From Desulfarculales bacterium UBA702 (GTDB lineage: Bacteria; Desulfobacterota; Syntrophobacteria; Syntrophobacterales; Syntrophobacteraceae): a stretch of 64,000 nt of DNA. The translations under genes were made by a program, and so were the position numbers. Each line of letters starts with the position of its first letter. Position 1 is the stretch's first letter. The notes under the pieces are model-generated. The model did no database searches, had not been told where the DNA came from, and worked only from the letters and a program-made list of their open reading frames with translations. The stretch covers positions 50,431-114,430 of the forward strand of contig DBMI01000110.1 in the NCBI GenBank assembly GCA_002298165.1, in the 5' to 3' direction. Shown in pieces: positions 55,076 to 63,863 of the stretch.

Positions 55076-56521
55076 ATGACCCGCACTCTAGCGTTTCTCT
55101 CATCAATACGGTGGCAGGATATAGTGGATATTCTGATAAACAGCTATATCCTCCTGCGGGTCTATATACTTTTTCAGGGAACGAATGCCTTTAGGGTACT
55201 GGTTGGGATAACCTCTCTGTGGATCCTCCAGGAAATCGCCGCCAGTATAGGCCTGATTCTGACCAGTTGGGCAATACGCGGCATCACGGCAGCGGCTGCC
55301 ATCATAATAATAGTTGTTTTCCGCAACGAAATCCGCGCTGCGCTCCAGGTTCGCAATTTAAAGACCTTCCTCTGGGGTTTTCCCAACCGCGAGCAGACCA
55401 CACCCGTTGAAGTAATTACCGAGAGCGTCTTCCAGATGGCAAAAAGGAGAATGGGTGCCCTTCTGGTCTTTCCCGGTAAAGAGGACCTCGGCGAAGTGAT
55501 CCACGGAGGAATTTCCTGGAACGGCACTGTTTCACAGGAGATGCTGATGAGTGTCTTCTGGAATCAGAGCCCGGTGCATGACGGAGCAGCTATCATAAGG
55601 GGGCACGAGGTCGCCGAAGTGGGGGTTCTCCTGCCGCTTTCACAGCGCCAGGACCTGCCTTCCTATTACGGGACCAGGCATCGGGCCGCGGTGGGTCTTG
55701 CCGAGCGGGCTGATGCGCTCGTGGTAGTGGTCTCCGAAGAGCGTGGGCGCGTAAGCGTTGCGCGGGACAATTCACTTAAGCCCGTGGTTGATAAGGAAGA
55801 ACTCTCATACCTCATAAAAAAGCACCTTAATTACCCGGACATAAACCCGGCCAAGCAGCGGGAGCGCGAGCGGGTCAAGTTGATCGTTGCCGCCGGGCTT
55901 TCATTGATGATTATGACCGGCATCTGGTTTGGATTTACACGGAGTCAGGATACAATTGTTGGTTTAAGTGTCCCCATAGAATATATCAACCGTCCGCTTA
56001 ACTACGAAATACTTGAAACATCGGTTGATGAGGCCAAGTTGCAGCTTTTCGGGTCGAGTGCAATCATCAAGTCGCTAAAACCGGGACAGGTTGGCGTCAG
56101 GTTGGACTTGAGCAAGGCAGCGGAGGGGCGAAACACCTTCACGATAAACCAGGATGATATAATGCTTCCGCCAGGGGTTTCCCTCAATAAGATTCAGCCC
56201 GCCACAATCGAAGTTACGCTGGACGTGCCGGCGACAAAAGAGCTTCCGGTGCAGGTGGACTGGGTCGGCAAGCTTCCCGAAAACCGCGCTCTTGCAGACG
56301 TGAGCGTATCGCCCGAGACAATAAAGGTAACAGGCGGCAGCAAGACGCTGGAAAAGGTGAGTACTGTCTATACGGCCCCGGTAAGGCTGGACGGCCTCTC
56401 CAAATCGGGCTCCATTTCAAGCCCGATTGTACTGTCTCCTCCCTCTCTTCGCATTTCATCGACCTCACCCGACAGGGTTACCATTCACTATACCCTTCAG
56501 GAAAAGCCCCCTGCCAGATGA
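55076..56521 (+). CDS. cdaA: Diadenylate cyclase fused to CdaR/YbbR-like region
   Basis: 481 residues. Three N-terminal TM helices (about 10-85), then a DAC domain with both active-site motifs: DGA in SPVHDGAAII (about 169-171) and RHR in YYGTRHRAAVG (about 201-203). It should make c-di-AMP from two ATP. After residue 265 there is a fourth TM helix (LIVAAGLSLMIMTGIWFGF) and a periplasmic part of about 210 residues with YbbR-style repeats (VPIEYINRP, PATIEVTLDVPATKELPVQV). Usually these are separate CdaA and CdaR proteins. ATG at 55076 was chosen over TTG 55061. Confidence 0.88.
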   Translation: MTRTLAFLSSIRWQDIVDILINSYILLRVYILFQGTNAFRVLVGITSLWILQEIAASIGLILTSWAIRGITAAAAIIIIVVFRNEIRAALQVRNLKTFLWGFPNREQTTPVEVITESVFQMAKRRMGALLVFPGKEDLGEVIHGGISWNGTVSQEMLMSVFWNQSPVHDGAAIIRGHEVAEVGVLLPLSQRQDLPSYYGTRHRAAVGLAERADALVVVVSEERGRVSVARDNSLKPVVDKEELSYLIKKHLNYPDINPAKQRERERVKLIVAAGLSLMIMTGIWFGFTRSQDTIVGLSVPIEYINRPLNYEILETSVDEAKLQLFGSSAIIKSLKPGQVGVRLDLSKAAEGRNTFTINQDDIMLPPGVSLNKIQPATIEVTLDVPATKELPVQVDWVGKLPENRALADVSVSPETIKVTGGSKTLEKVSTVYTAPVRLDGLSKSGSISSPIVLSPPSLRISSTSPDRVTIHYTLQEKPPAR

Positions 56522-56773
56522 TTATTAAAAGCCATAGTGAAATCAGTTGCACAAATGCTGGACATTGGTTGTTTGCGTCCTTAACATCCGAGCACAAATT
56601 AGACTCGTAATATTAGTAAAATTCCCGCAGCTGAAATGAATGCTGCAACAGGTTCATATCCCCCATTCCGATTCGAATCTTTAAAGCAAAATGTCTAGCA
56701 AAATACTAGGTTTTCCGGCTGCCTTGCTTACAAGGCTGGTATCTATCATATTAACCCAAAAAGGAGAATTTAG

Positions 56774-57148
56774 ATGAAGAAGGCGGTTGTCATACTCTTG
56801 GCAGTTTTGCTGTTATCCGGGACCTGCTGGGCATCGGAAAAGGAACGATCCGCGGCCAAAAGCAAGGAGGTCATCCTCACAGGCTCTATGACCTGCACTT
56901 CCTGTGTTCTCCCTTCGGGCCAAAAATGCACAAAGGAATGTTGCACCAATTGCCTCAAATCAGGTGATCCGGTCCTTTTTACCGATGTGGAAGGGCACCT
57001 TTACATTCTACTGAGCAGCGAGAAGGGGCAGCCCGTTCTATCAGCCGAGAGAATGAACCTTATTTCAGAGAAGATCAGGATCAAGGGAACAGTCGTGAAA
57101 AAGGATGGATTAAAAGCTATCTACGTCAATCATATGGAAAAGATCTAA
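56774..57148 (+). CDS. Small Cys-rich secreted protein
   Basis: 124 residues. Signal peptide (MKKAVVILLAVLLLSGTCWA) and then a cluster of cysteines, CTSC, KCTKECCTNC, in a short loop, followed by an OB-like beta region (LFTDVEGHLYILLSSEKG, IRIKGTVVKKDGLKAIYV). AAAGGAGA lies before the ATG. I do not know the family with certainty; a periplasmic metal- or redox-binding protein is plausible from the cysteines. Confidence 0.7.
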   Translation: MKKAVVILLAVLLLSGTCWASEKERSAAKSKEVILTGSMTCTSCVLPSGQKCTKECCTNCLKSGDPVLFTDVEGHLYILLSSEKGQPVLSAERMNLISEKIRIKGTVVKKDGLKAIYVNHMEKI

Positions 57149-57387
57149 CAGCAGGTCAAATCAGGTCGGGGCAAGCTCCAGAGTCAACAAGGTTATGGAG
57201 GCATTGAAAGCAATTCGTTCCCTCTGAAAATCAGAGGAAATGCTGGTCTGCCGGCCGTGAGAGAGGCTTGGGGGCAAGGTGCGATTTCAATTTCGGCAAC
57301 TGTAATGAGCATTGATCCATCAATAATCGGCGGGTGATCTGTTGGCCTGGACCAACGTTGCACCCGCCGCTCGCCTGGAGGTGCCAG

Positions 57388-58449
57388 ATGACCCGATTTG
57401 TCAGGTGTATCGTTTTACATGCCCTCTTGCCCGCCATTGCCTTTTGCGGAATAACAAGAGCGGCAGTAGCCGCCGAGGAATTTCCCCCACATCTGCAATA
57501 CCATGTACATGAGAAGATGATGGATTGGGAAACCACTCTTCTTTGCGCGCGTCTTTTTCTCGGCCGCCTGCCTTCGGTCATGCCAGGGGGCCAATCCGAT
57601 ACTCCCGAGCGAATCGCGCTTGGCAAGAGGCTTTATTTTGAACGGGCCATCTCGATAAATAGAACTCAGTCGTGTAACGACTGCCATCTGCTCAATGAAG
57701 GCCGGCGCGCCGGTGCGGAATCGATCCCCACCTCAAAAGGTGCGCTGGGAGGTTTCGGAAAGCGCAACTCCCCGACAGTCATCAATTCCGGCTTTCAGAT
57801 CGCGCAGTTCTGGGACGGGCGCGCGGTGAATCTTTTCGAGCAGGCCAAAGGTCCGATTCTCAATCCGGTCGAAATGTGCATGAAGTCGCCAGAAGAGGTA
57901 ATCGCTCGGCTAAAGGAAATAGATGGCTACAAGGAAGCATTTAGCCGGGCTTTTCCAGGAACTTCAGAGCCCATGACCTACGATAACCTGGCAGAGGCAA
58001 TCGCGGCATTCGAGCGTACCCTAATCGCACCCGGAGATTTCGACAAGATGCTCGACGGCCAGAAAAATGCCATGAGCAGGCAGGAAAAACGCGGTCTTAC
58101 AAAAATCATCCAGTTCCACTGCACCGAATGTCACTATGGGGTTACCGTGGGCGGCCGAATCTTCGAGATGATCGGAGCGGTTCATCCATACAGTGGTACA
58201 GAGGACCAGGGGCGCTACGAAATTTCGAAGAAAATTGAGGATCGTTTCGTTTTCAAAGTCCCAATGCTTCGCAACGTTACCAGAACCGCCCCTTATTTTA
58301 ATGACGGGAAGGTACAAACAATCGAAGAGGCTGTGCGATTGATGGGATGGCACCAACTCGGAGTCAACCTCAGACCTGAAGATGTTTCCGACCTGGTTGC
58401 ATTTCTCGGGACCCTCGAGGGTGACTTACCTCCTGTCGAAGCGCCGTGA
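57388..58449 (+). CDS. Dihaem cytochrome c peroxidase (MauG/CcpA family)
   Basis: 353 residues. Signal peptide (cleavage after AVA), then two haem sites, CNDCH near residue 98 and CTECH near residue 247. GFGKRNSPTVINSGF and FWDGRAVNLFEQAKGPILNPVEM are standard for the family. It should reduce H2O2 to water in the periplasm with electrons from a cytochrome c, which fits the oxygen-respiring genes in this window. GGAGG stands seven bases before the ATG. Confidence 0.9.
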   Translation: MTRFVRCIVLHALLPAIAFCGITRAAVAAEEFPPHLQYHVHEKMMDWETTLLCARLFLGRLPSVMPGGQSDTPERIALGKRLYFERAISINRTQSCNDCHLLNEGRRAGAESIPTSKGALGGFGKRNSPTVINSGFQIAQFWDGRAVNLFEQAKGPILNPVEMCMKSPEEVIARLKEIDGYKEAFSRAFPGTSEPMTYDNLAEAIAAFERTLIAPGDFDKMLDGQKNAMSRQEKRGLTKIIQFHCTECHYGVTVGGRIFEMIGAVHPYSGTEDQGRYEISKKIEDRFVFKVPMLRNVTRTAPYFNDGKVQTIEEAVRLMGWHQLGVNLRPEDVSDLVAFLGTLEGDLPPVEAP

Positions 58450-58492
58450 TTTGGCGAATAGCGATTTGTTGTGGTGGACAGGGGCGGGGAAG

Positions 58493-59836
58493 TCAAAAGA
58501 TGTCGGTAGATCCGCCGTTTTTGAGGGAGAGTATAATACGGTTTGCCCTTTCCTCTACTTCCGGGATCATTTCAACCAGCGCTTTCAGGGAGGTGAGGAT
58601 TTTTCTGGTCTGTTGCTTGTGGGGAATGCTCAGTGCCGGGTGGTTCAGGAAGGTAAGGATCTGGTCGAGCATAAATACCTTTTCAGCCGTAAAATCCATG
58701 TAGGCAATCTGTGGCCAGGCCTTCCTCAAATCGTCGGGCAGATGGAGCATACTCTGTGCCAGCTTCTCATCTGTGCCGATCCACATTGCACGCTGCAGGC
58801 GGTCGAGAAGAGATATTATCTCCTCGCGGCAGGCATCCCATGCATCGCTTTCAAGAAGCCTGCGCCATTTGGGACGTATCTTGTTCTCAACCCATTTCTC
58901 GGCGATAGTTGGCATCAAAGACAGCGTATCCAGTTCGCACTGTTCCTGCAGAAGCGTCTCGCACATCTTCTTAAGCTTCGGGGCGCCGTTAACGGTGCCA
59001 AGGCCTGATGCAGCAAGTTCATTGAGACGGCAAAGGATCTGGTGTTTGCTCTCCATCTCGGGAAAAGCAAGTGTAATTTGCGACTCCCATTGCTCGCGAA
59101 GGAAGCTCAACTCAGCGTTTACCGCCGAAAAGATAAATCCGAGCTTTATGAGTGTGTTTCTTAGTTCATGTGCAAGAACATTGCAGCTTTGAAGGCGCTG
59201 GCGGGCTAATTCTTTCTGCGCTTCCGAGAGCGTCTCGCGGACATGGAGCGAAAGAAGCTCGGTTCCGAGGGTGCGTGAGAGTTTTTTGATTATTTTGGTG
59301 GAAGCATCACCCATCCGGATAGTCCCCGGTTTGAAATGAATCTTCACAACCGCCACTACCACGTATTCGCTGTCTCTCCAGATTTGCTTCCCGGAAAAGT
59401 CGGTGGGGTATTCGAGAATGTTTGGCTGGTCCCCGTAGAGATAAGATTTCTTTATTAGAACGGGTTCCATGTGGTTGTGGTCTTCGGGTTCATTGCGCAA
59501 CTGCTTGCGGACGCTGCGTTCATCCTGGTTTGGATCTTCGGCGGTCCAGCTCTTTCCCCTCTCGACGCACCACGCCATTGCTTCCTTTACACGGTCGGAC
59601 ATGTCCCGGTATTCTTCCCAACTCCTTCCGGGAGGATCATAGCCGGACTTTTCGGGAAATCCCCATTCGATCTCACCGCTGTCCCGGCGAACACCGGAGG
59701 TCACGCGCACTGCCTGCAGCCGCGGCATGGGGCCTATCCGGTAAATAGTGCCCTTCGTTGCCGTCTGAAGGCATAAAAGGATGGTTTCAATCATATCCTT
59801 GCATGCGCGCTCAAGGATGTCTTCGCCTATTATCAT
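58493..59836 (-). CDS. Protein with histidine-kinase-like H-box but no ATPase domain
   Basis: 447 residues. The first 200 residues look like a sensory domain (GAF-like: TIYRIGPMPRLQAVRVTSG, YVVVAVVKIHFKPGTIRMGD). At residues 219-232, NVLAHELRNTLIKLG is a typical phosphoacceptor box (His223). The C-terminal 210 residues are all helical and lack N, G1 and G2 boxes, so there is no recognisable catalytic ATP-binding domain. It may be a phosphotransfer or dimerisation-type regulator, or a degenerate kinase. No response regulator is next to it. Confidence 0.7.
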   Translation of the reverse strand: MIIGEDILERACKDMIETILLCLQTATKGTIYRIGPMPRLQAVRVTSGVRRDSGEIEWGFPEKSGYDPPGRSWEEYRDMSDRVKEAMAWCVERGKSWTAEDPNQDERSVRKQLRNEPEDHNHMEPVLIKKSYLYGDQPNILEYPTDFSGKQIWRDSEYVVVAVVKIHFKPGTIRMGDASTKIIKKLSRTLGTELLSLHVRETLSEAQKELARQRLQSCNVLAHELRNTLIKLGFIFSAVNAELSFLREQWESQITLAFPEMESKHQILCRLNELAASGLGTVNGAPKLKKMCETLLQEQCELDTLSLMPTIAEKWVENKIRPKWRRLLESDAWDACREEIISLLDRLQRAMWIGTDEKLAQSMLHLPDDLRKAWPQIAYMDFTAEKVFMLDQILTFLNHPALSIPHKQQTRKILTSLKALVEMIPEVEERANRIILSLKNGGSTDIF

Positions 59837-60147
59837 TTAGGTATACAGCCCCCCAGGACTCGATAGATCGAAGTACATTTCGCCATCGGAGCTTTTATCC
59901 CGAATCGGGGATATAATCAACCTGGTTTTTCCCGGTTTTTCAGTAGGAAATAACCTGTCCGGTCAAACAGGGTTATGGCATGCTGCTTTTCAGCCGCGGG
60001 TATTTGGCTTGCCTTGAACAGGCGAAGGAGTAAAATTGCCACGTCTCCGCTTGGGGAGTGAGGCCTGATTGTTCGCTTAGAATGTGGGGCAGGCTTTCCA
60101 GCCTGCCGTCCTCGCATGAAGGCATCGTGCTTCTTTGGGGGTTCGGT
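59837..60147. other. Divergent intergenic region
   Basis: About 310 bases between the H-box gene (reverse) and DUF4384 (forward). It includes short GGTTTTTCCCGG repeats near 59925 but no gene or strong promoter that I can support. Confidence 0.4.
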
Positions 60148-60849
60148 ATGAATAGTTTCAGAGGCATGAGTACTGCGGTTCGCGTGTTCGCAATTACCCT
60201 GGTATCGCTGATGCTCGTTGTAGAGCTGTGGTCTGCGGCCTACGGTGCTGGGAAGGAGAAAAAAGATCCGAAATTCCGCTGGGCTTTCGGAGCCATCCAC
60301 GGCAGCGCTCCCAAGGTTGAGTCTCTAAAGGGTACATCGGTCCTCAGTTCGGGCGATAAGCTCAAGGTAATGGTCGAGCTTAGGAGGAAGTGCTTCGTAT
60401 ACCTTATCCACCACAATTCGCAGGGAGAGCTTAATATGATTTTTCCCTACGATTTTAAGCAGTTCACGAGCGATTACCAGGTCGGACGCCGGTATTATGC
60501 GCCAAAGGGTGAGGCATGGTTTCAGCTCGATAACAGGACGGGCACCGAAACATTTTACCTGATGGCCTCCGATCAGCGACTGCTCGATGTCGAGTATCTA
60601 TACGCCAAATATACCGCGGCCGAACCTGCTAAGAGGCCTGAGATGGCCCTTCATCTGGTTTCTGAAATAAACGGCCTCAAAGAACAATACCGGGCATCGG
60701 AAAATCACGAGATTCTCGCCAGGGAGGATTCGGTGGAGAGAGGATTCGAGCGGGCCAGCGGAGCCGATCCTACCGACATTGCCGGCCTGGCAAGGGATAT
60801 GTGGTTTGACAATCTCTACTCCGAAACAGTAGTTGTCGAACACCGGTGA
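60148..60849 (+). CDS. DUF4384 secreted protein
   Basis: About 233 residues. A signal peptide (STAVRVFAITLVSLMLVVEL) and then the DUF4384 region: KLKVMVELRRKCFVYLIHHN, then LNMIFPYDF, then a TETFYLMAS strand. DUF4384 is a surface or periplasmic domain of unknown role, sometimes beside caspase-like proteins. Start is ATG at 60148 after GGGGG; an ATG at 60166 is also possible. Confidence 0.78.
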   Translation: MNSFRGMSTAVRVFAITLVSLMLVVELWSAAYGAGKEKKDPKFRWAFGAIHGSAPKVESLKGTSVLSSGDKLKVMVELRRKCFVYLIHHNSQGELNMIFPYDFKQFTSDYQVGRRYYAPKGEAWFQLDNRTGTETFYLMASDQRLLDVEYLYAKYTAAEPAKRPEMALHLVSEINGLKEQYRASENHEILAREDSVERGFERASGADPTDIAGLARDMWFDNLYSETVVVEHR

Positions 60850-61116
60850 TGGAAGACGGTTGATTCCCGCCGGAAAGCACGAGGGAATGACGCATTAGGA
60901 TAATCCTGCTTTGCCGGAGTTTTAGCAAAACTCTTAAATTGACGGCCGTGGGTTTATAGCCAGGCTAGCCTCTTTTTAATTTCCGGGGTGAAGGATTCAT
61001 GGAGAGTTGTTTTTCGCTCCTCCCGTTGCCTCTCGCGGTTGGCCGGAACGACTTACCCGGTAAACGATTTTGGGCTGTTTTCCTTAGGCCGGCAGCCCCT
61101 TACGGAAGTGCAGCTT

Positions 61117-61593
61117 CTACGAGGGACGGCTTTTTGATACCTCATCGCAAAGTCTCGAAAGAAACTTCTCGCAGTCTTCCTCCTCGCCGATCTCTCTCGC
61201 GTGCCGGCGCAATTCCTCTGCTAAAGAAGGTTCGAACTGATCGAACATCTTCTCCTTCAACTCCTCGTATTTCTCGCGTTCAAATGAAAGAATGCATGCA
61301 TCCTGGAGCGGTTTGAAACAGCGCTGCCGTTTTTCTTTTTCCAGTTCCTTAAGTATTACCGGCATATCGCTAATTAATTCGCGCAGCTCGCTTATTCGCT
61401 CCTTGAGCTTCTTTACTCTGTCGCGCGCAACATTGCCTTTTGCCCAATCCATCAACATCGTCGGAAGCTTCAAATTGAGCTGTTCCAATTCGCGCTGCGC
61501 GGAATTCTCTTCAATTTTCATTCGCATGATCAGGCTATCGAGCTCGGCCCAAGCCTTCGTCGCCTCATCCCGTATCTGCTCTTCCTTATGCAT
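61117..61593 (-). CDS. Helical coiled-coil protein of unknown function
   Basis: 158 residues, nearly all helical with heptads (AQRELEQLNLKLP, VKKLKERISELRELIS) and a charged C-terminal half with four cysteines (RCFKPLQDAC, EDCEKFLSRLC). The ATG at 61591-61593 has GGAGGA six bases upstream, a strong sign that it is real. No family is recognised. Confidence 0.65.
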   Translation of the reverse strand: MHKEEQIRDEATKAWAELDSLIMRMKIEENSAQRELEQLNLKLPTMLMDWAKGNVARDRVKKLKERISELRELISDMPVILKELEKEKRQRCFKPLQDACILSFEREKYEELKEKMFDQFEPSLAEELRRHAREIGEEEDCEKFLSRLCDEVSKSRPS

Positions 61594-61751
61594 GAATCGT
61601 CCTCCATCGGGCATTTTGGCTGAATAATACAGTATTTAAGGAGAATATGCACTACATTTTGAAAGTGTAAGCAGTGTCAATGACGGCACACTGCCTATCT
61701 GAGCATATATTCGGATGCTTTTGCTAAAATAAGGCAGGCGTAAAAAAGAAA

Positions 61752-61782
61752 AAGCCGAAGGGTGGGGCAGACCGATCGGCTT
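61752..61782 (-). terminator. Reverse-strand terminator-like hairpin
   Basis: AAGCCGA / TCGGCTT stem. On the reverse strand it runs into TTTTTCTTTTTTACG, a strong T-tract. The nearest reverse gene upstream ends at 62214, 430 bases away, so it may end an unannotated transcript. Confidence 0.6.
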
Positions 61783-61923
61783 GAGGAGGAAAGAGTTTTA
61801 TTGTCGGCTGATGTATTGAGCAACTTTAATGCCAAACTGCGGGAAATCTTAAAAGACAAGTAATAACACTTATTTAGGCTATTTAATGCCGGTTCCGAGA
61901 AGCTCGATAAAGCCGCATAAATC

Positions 61924-61982
61924 CCGCCATTAATGCGCCTTAAGGGCGTAAACCCGCCATTAAATCGGAATTCCGCCATTAA
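61924..61982. repeat. Three direct repeats of CCGCCATTAA
   Basis: Copies start at 61924, 61954 and 61973, each as (C)CCGCCATTAA, with 20 and 9 bases between them. They are too few for a CRISPR; operator sites are possible. Confidence 0.6.
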
Positions 61983-62213
61983 GTATAAACTGGTAAGGAG
62001 AAGATTAGGGGGTCGATGGGCGACGAGTAGCGCAAAATTCCGCAAAGGCTCACATGAAGGGTATTCGAATGGGGATATGGGACCGCCGAGTCCTTGAGGT
62101 CCTTCTGAGACCATCAGGGTTTAGTGCAGCGGCGCCATGTCATGGATTCAGACCACCCGTTGGCAAATCTCGTCAGCCAGAGGCAAGAGAACGCTATCAA
62201 TGCAATGCCGCGA

Positions 62214-62507
62214 TCATGCCTCCGCGCCTGCGTTCAAATCAACAGCGCCACTTACGTAAGCTAGTGCCATGCAACGTGCATGATCGTCTTCAAGCCGGTC
62301 GCCTTCGAGGTATTCCTGCTCGTATGACGAGCACTTCTCACAGGAAAAACCGGGCCACTTCTTCTGGATGGTCAGGTTCAAGCAATCACTGTAGCTTCGA
62401 CAGAATACATTTCGCCTTACCTTGTCGCAGCTTTCAACGGCCGTGAAGCGTACTGGAGTTCCTCTTCCCACAATCTTCCTCCTGCTATTGAAATTCCGTG
62501 TACCCAT
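62214..62507 (-). CDS. Small Cys-rich protein
   Basis: 97 residues with cysteines in pairs: VFCRSYSDCLNL, then GFSCEKCSSYEQEYLEGD. This CxxxxxxC ... CxxC layout recurs in small deltaproteobacterial proteins as far as I recall, and suggests zinc or Fe-S binding. The ATG at 62505-62507 has only a weak ribosome site, so the start and reality of the gene are not certain. Confidence 0.45.
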   Translation of the reverse strand: MGTRNFNSRRKIVGRGTPVRFTAVESCDKVRRNVFCRSYSDCLNLTIQKKWPGFSCEKCSSYEQEYLEGDRLEDDHARCMALAYVSGAVDLNAGAEA

Positions 62508-62763
62508 TGTGCATCCAATATCATTCCAACCAGTGAAAATTGAAATCGGGTGAATAGGGTATTTTTAAACTCCCCGGCTGTATTTACGATTGGGGATATA
62601 TACAGCGGAGCTTATAAGCAAGAACAAGCAGTTGGATACTCTGGTCGCCGTGAATATTTGCTTTATTCGCAGAATGGCGACACTAAGGGAAAAACTCTAC
62701 TCTTCTACCGGGAACACTGTATTTTAGCGATCTAGAATCCCGGCACTAAAACTATCCGTTGTG

Positions 62764-63819
62764 CTACCGCGGTACACTCTTGCCTTCGGGTTGCTCGACG
62801 GAATTGAATAAATGGACCTGGACAACTTCCTTTTCGCCGGGGGCGGCACTTGTTTCGATTGTCAGGGTGGTCTGCTGCCTGGTCCCGGGCTGAATCGATT
62901 CCAGCTTGGGGTTGATTTCTATTAAATAGCCTGCATCGCTTTCCAATGGATGCTGAGTAACTGTCATCAGGCGTTCGTCGTATCCCAGGCCGGTAATCTG
63001 AAATGGAGCATTCCGGTTCGCCGTTACGGTTATTTTGCCTGGCCGCTCGGGTTGATCGGCGCTTAGCTTTCCAATCAGAATCGCCTGAGGCTTTACGGAA
63101 ACCTCTCCTTCGATGAATGCACTGACTGTGATCAGAATATCGGGCTTTTGCGGCAAGTCGGTAAACACTTTCACGTACCCGCGATAATTCCCGCGCTTGG
63201 CCTTGTTCATTACCCTGAGTCTATAGAATTTACCGTTCTCGACGGTTTCGATGTTTTGTGTGATCTTTTCGTCCAGATCGCTCTCAACACGCGTGAGATG
63301 AAAAGGAACACTCGACCCGACGAACTCGATCAATGTTTCCGGTATAAAATCGGCCAAACCACGAAAAACAATCGACGTTGAAGGGCGTACGTCGATCAGG
63401 GAGGTTACCGTTCCCTCCATCTTCAACGTGAGTTGCGGGGATTGAGGATCGTCGCTGTAGACGGTGGCAGTCTTGGATACTTTGCCGCGGAATCCCTTGA
63501 GGTTTACCTTCAGAGTTATCTTTCCCTCGCCGCCGGCGGGGATCGCCCTGTCGAAGTGGGCGACGGTGCACCCTCAACTGGTCTTTACCTGGCTGATATT
63601 GAGGACCCCGGCCCCGGTGTTCTTAACCGCGAATTCGTGCTCCAGCTCCGCGCTTTCCATCTTCTCGCCGAAATCATAATTCATCTGGGGAATGTATATG
63701 AAGGGCTGTCCCTGCTGACCTGGTTCTGCCTCTTTTGCCGCTAATGCTCCTGGGGAGGAGATCAAAACCAGCAGCAAGGCAGCCGCAAGTAGAGTAATTT
63801 TCTCTTTGTGATATACCAT
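62764..63819 (-). CDS. DUF1573 protein with in-frame UGA at conserved Cys (candidate selenoprotein)
   Basis: One 352-codon frame interrupted only by TGA at 63574-63576 (codon 82). Signal peptide (ITLLAAALLLVLISSPGALA), then a DUF1573 domain: MNYDFGEKMESAELEHEF, VKTS-[UGA]-GCTVAHFDRAIPAGG. In the family this is VKTSCGCT, so the UGA stands for the first Cys of CGC, giving a Sec-Gly-Cys pair. The rest (from about 130) is a long Ig-like region. GGGATGG precedes the ATG. The organism uses Sec in fdhA. A nonsense mutation remains possible. It follows the YibQ-like gene by 44 bases. Confidence 0.7.
63523..63563 (-). promoter_or_regulatory. Candidate SECIS region in the DUF1573 gene
   Basis: Two hairpins follow the UGA. 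The first (UCGCCC / GGGCGA, loop of nine) has its loop 17 nt from the UGA but no G at the loop start. The second (UCCCCGCC / GGCG-A-GGGA with a bulged A, loop GGC) starts its loop 40 nt after the UGA, slightly farther than usual. Neither is a perfect match to the standard rule. Confidence 0.35.
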
Positions 63820-63863
63820 TTATGCCATCCCTTTCATGATTAACTCGAAGCAGATTCCCCCAT

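Larger units (their letters stand above)
61594..62213. other. Long region without gene: terminator, repeats
   Basis: About 620 bases. It contains a reverse-strand terminator-like hairpin (61752-61782) and three direct copies of CCGCCATTAA (61924, 61954, 61973). A 139-residue reverse frame (61695-62114) has no coding character. It may hold an untranslated RNA or operator sites. Confidence 0.5.

Noticed and set aside
61924..61982. Possible CRISPR
   Set aside because: Repeats are only 10 bases, three copies, with 20- and 9-base gaps; no cas genes.
61695..62114. 139-residue reverse frame
   Set aside because: It spans the terminator and the repeats, has no ribosome site and no recognisable fold.
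62550..62735. 61-residue forward frame
   Set aside because: No ribosome site, no family likeness, located in AT-rich intergenic sequence.
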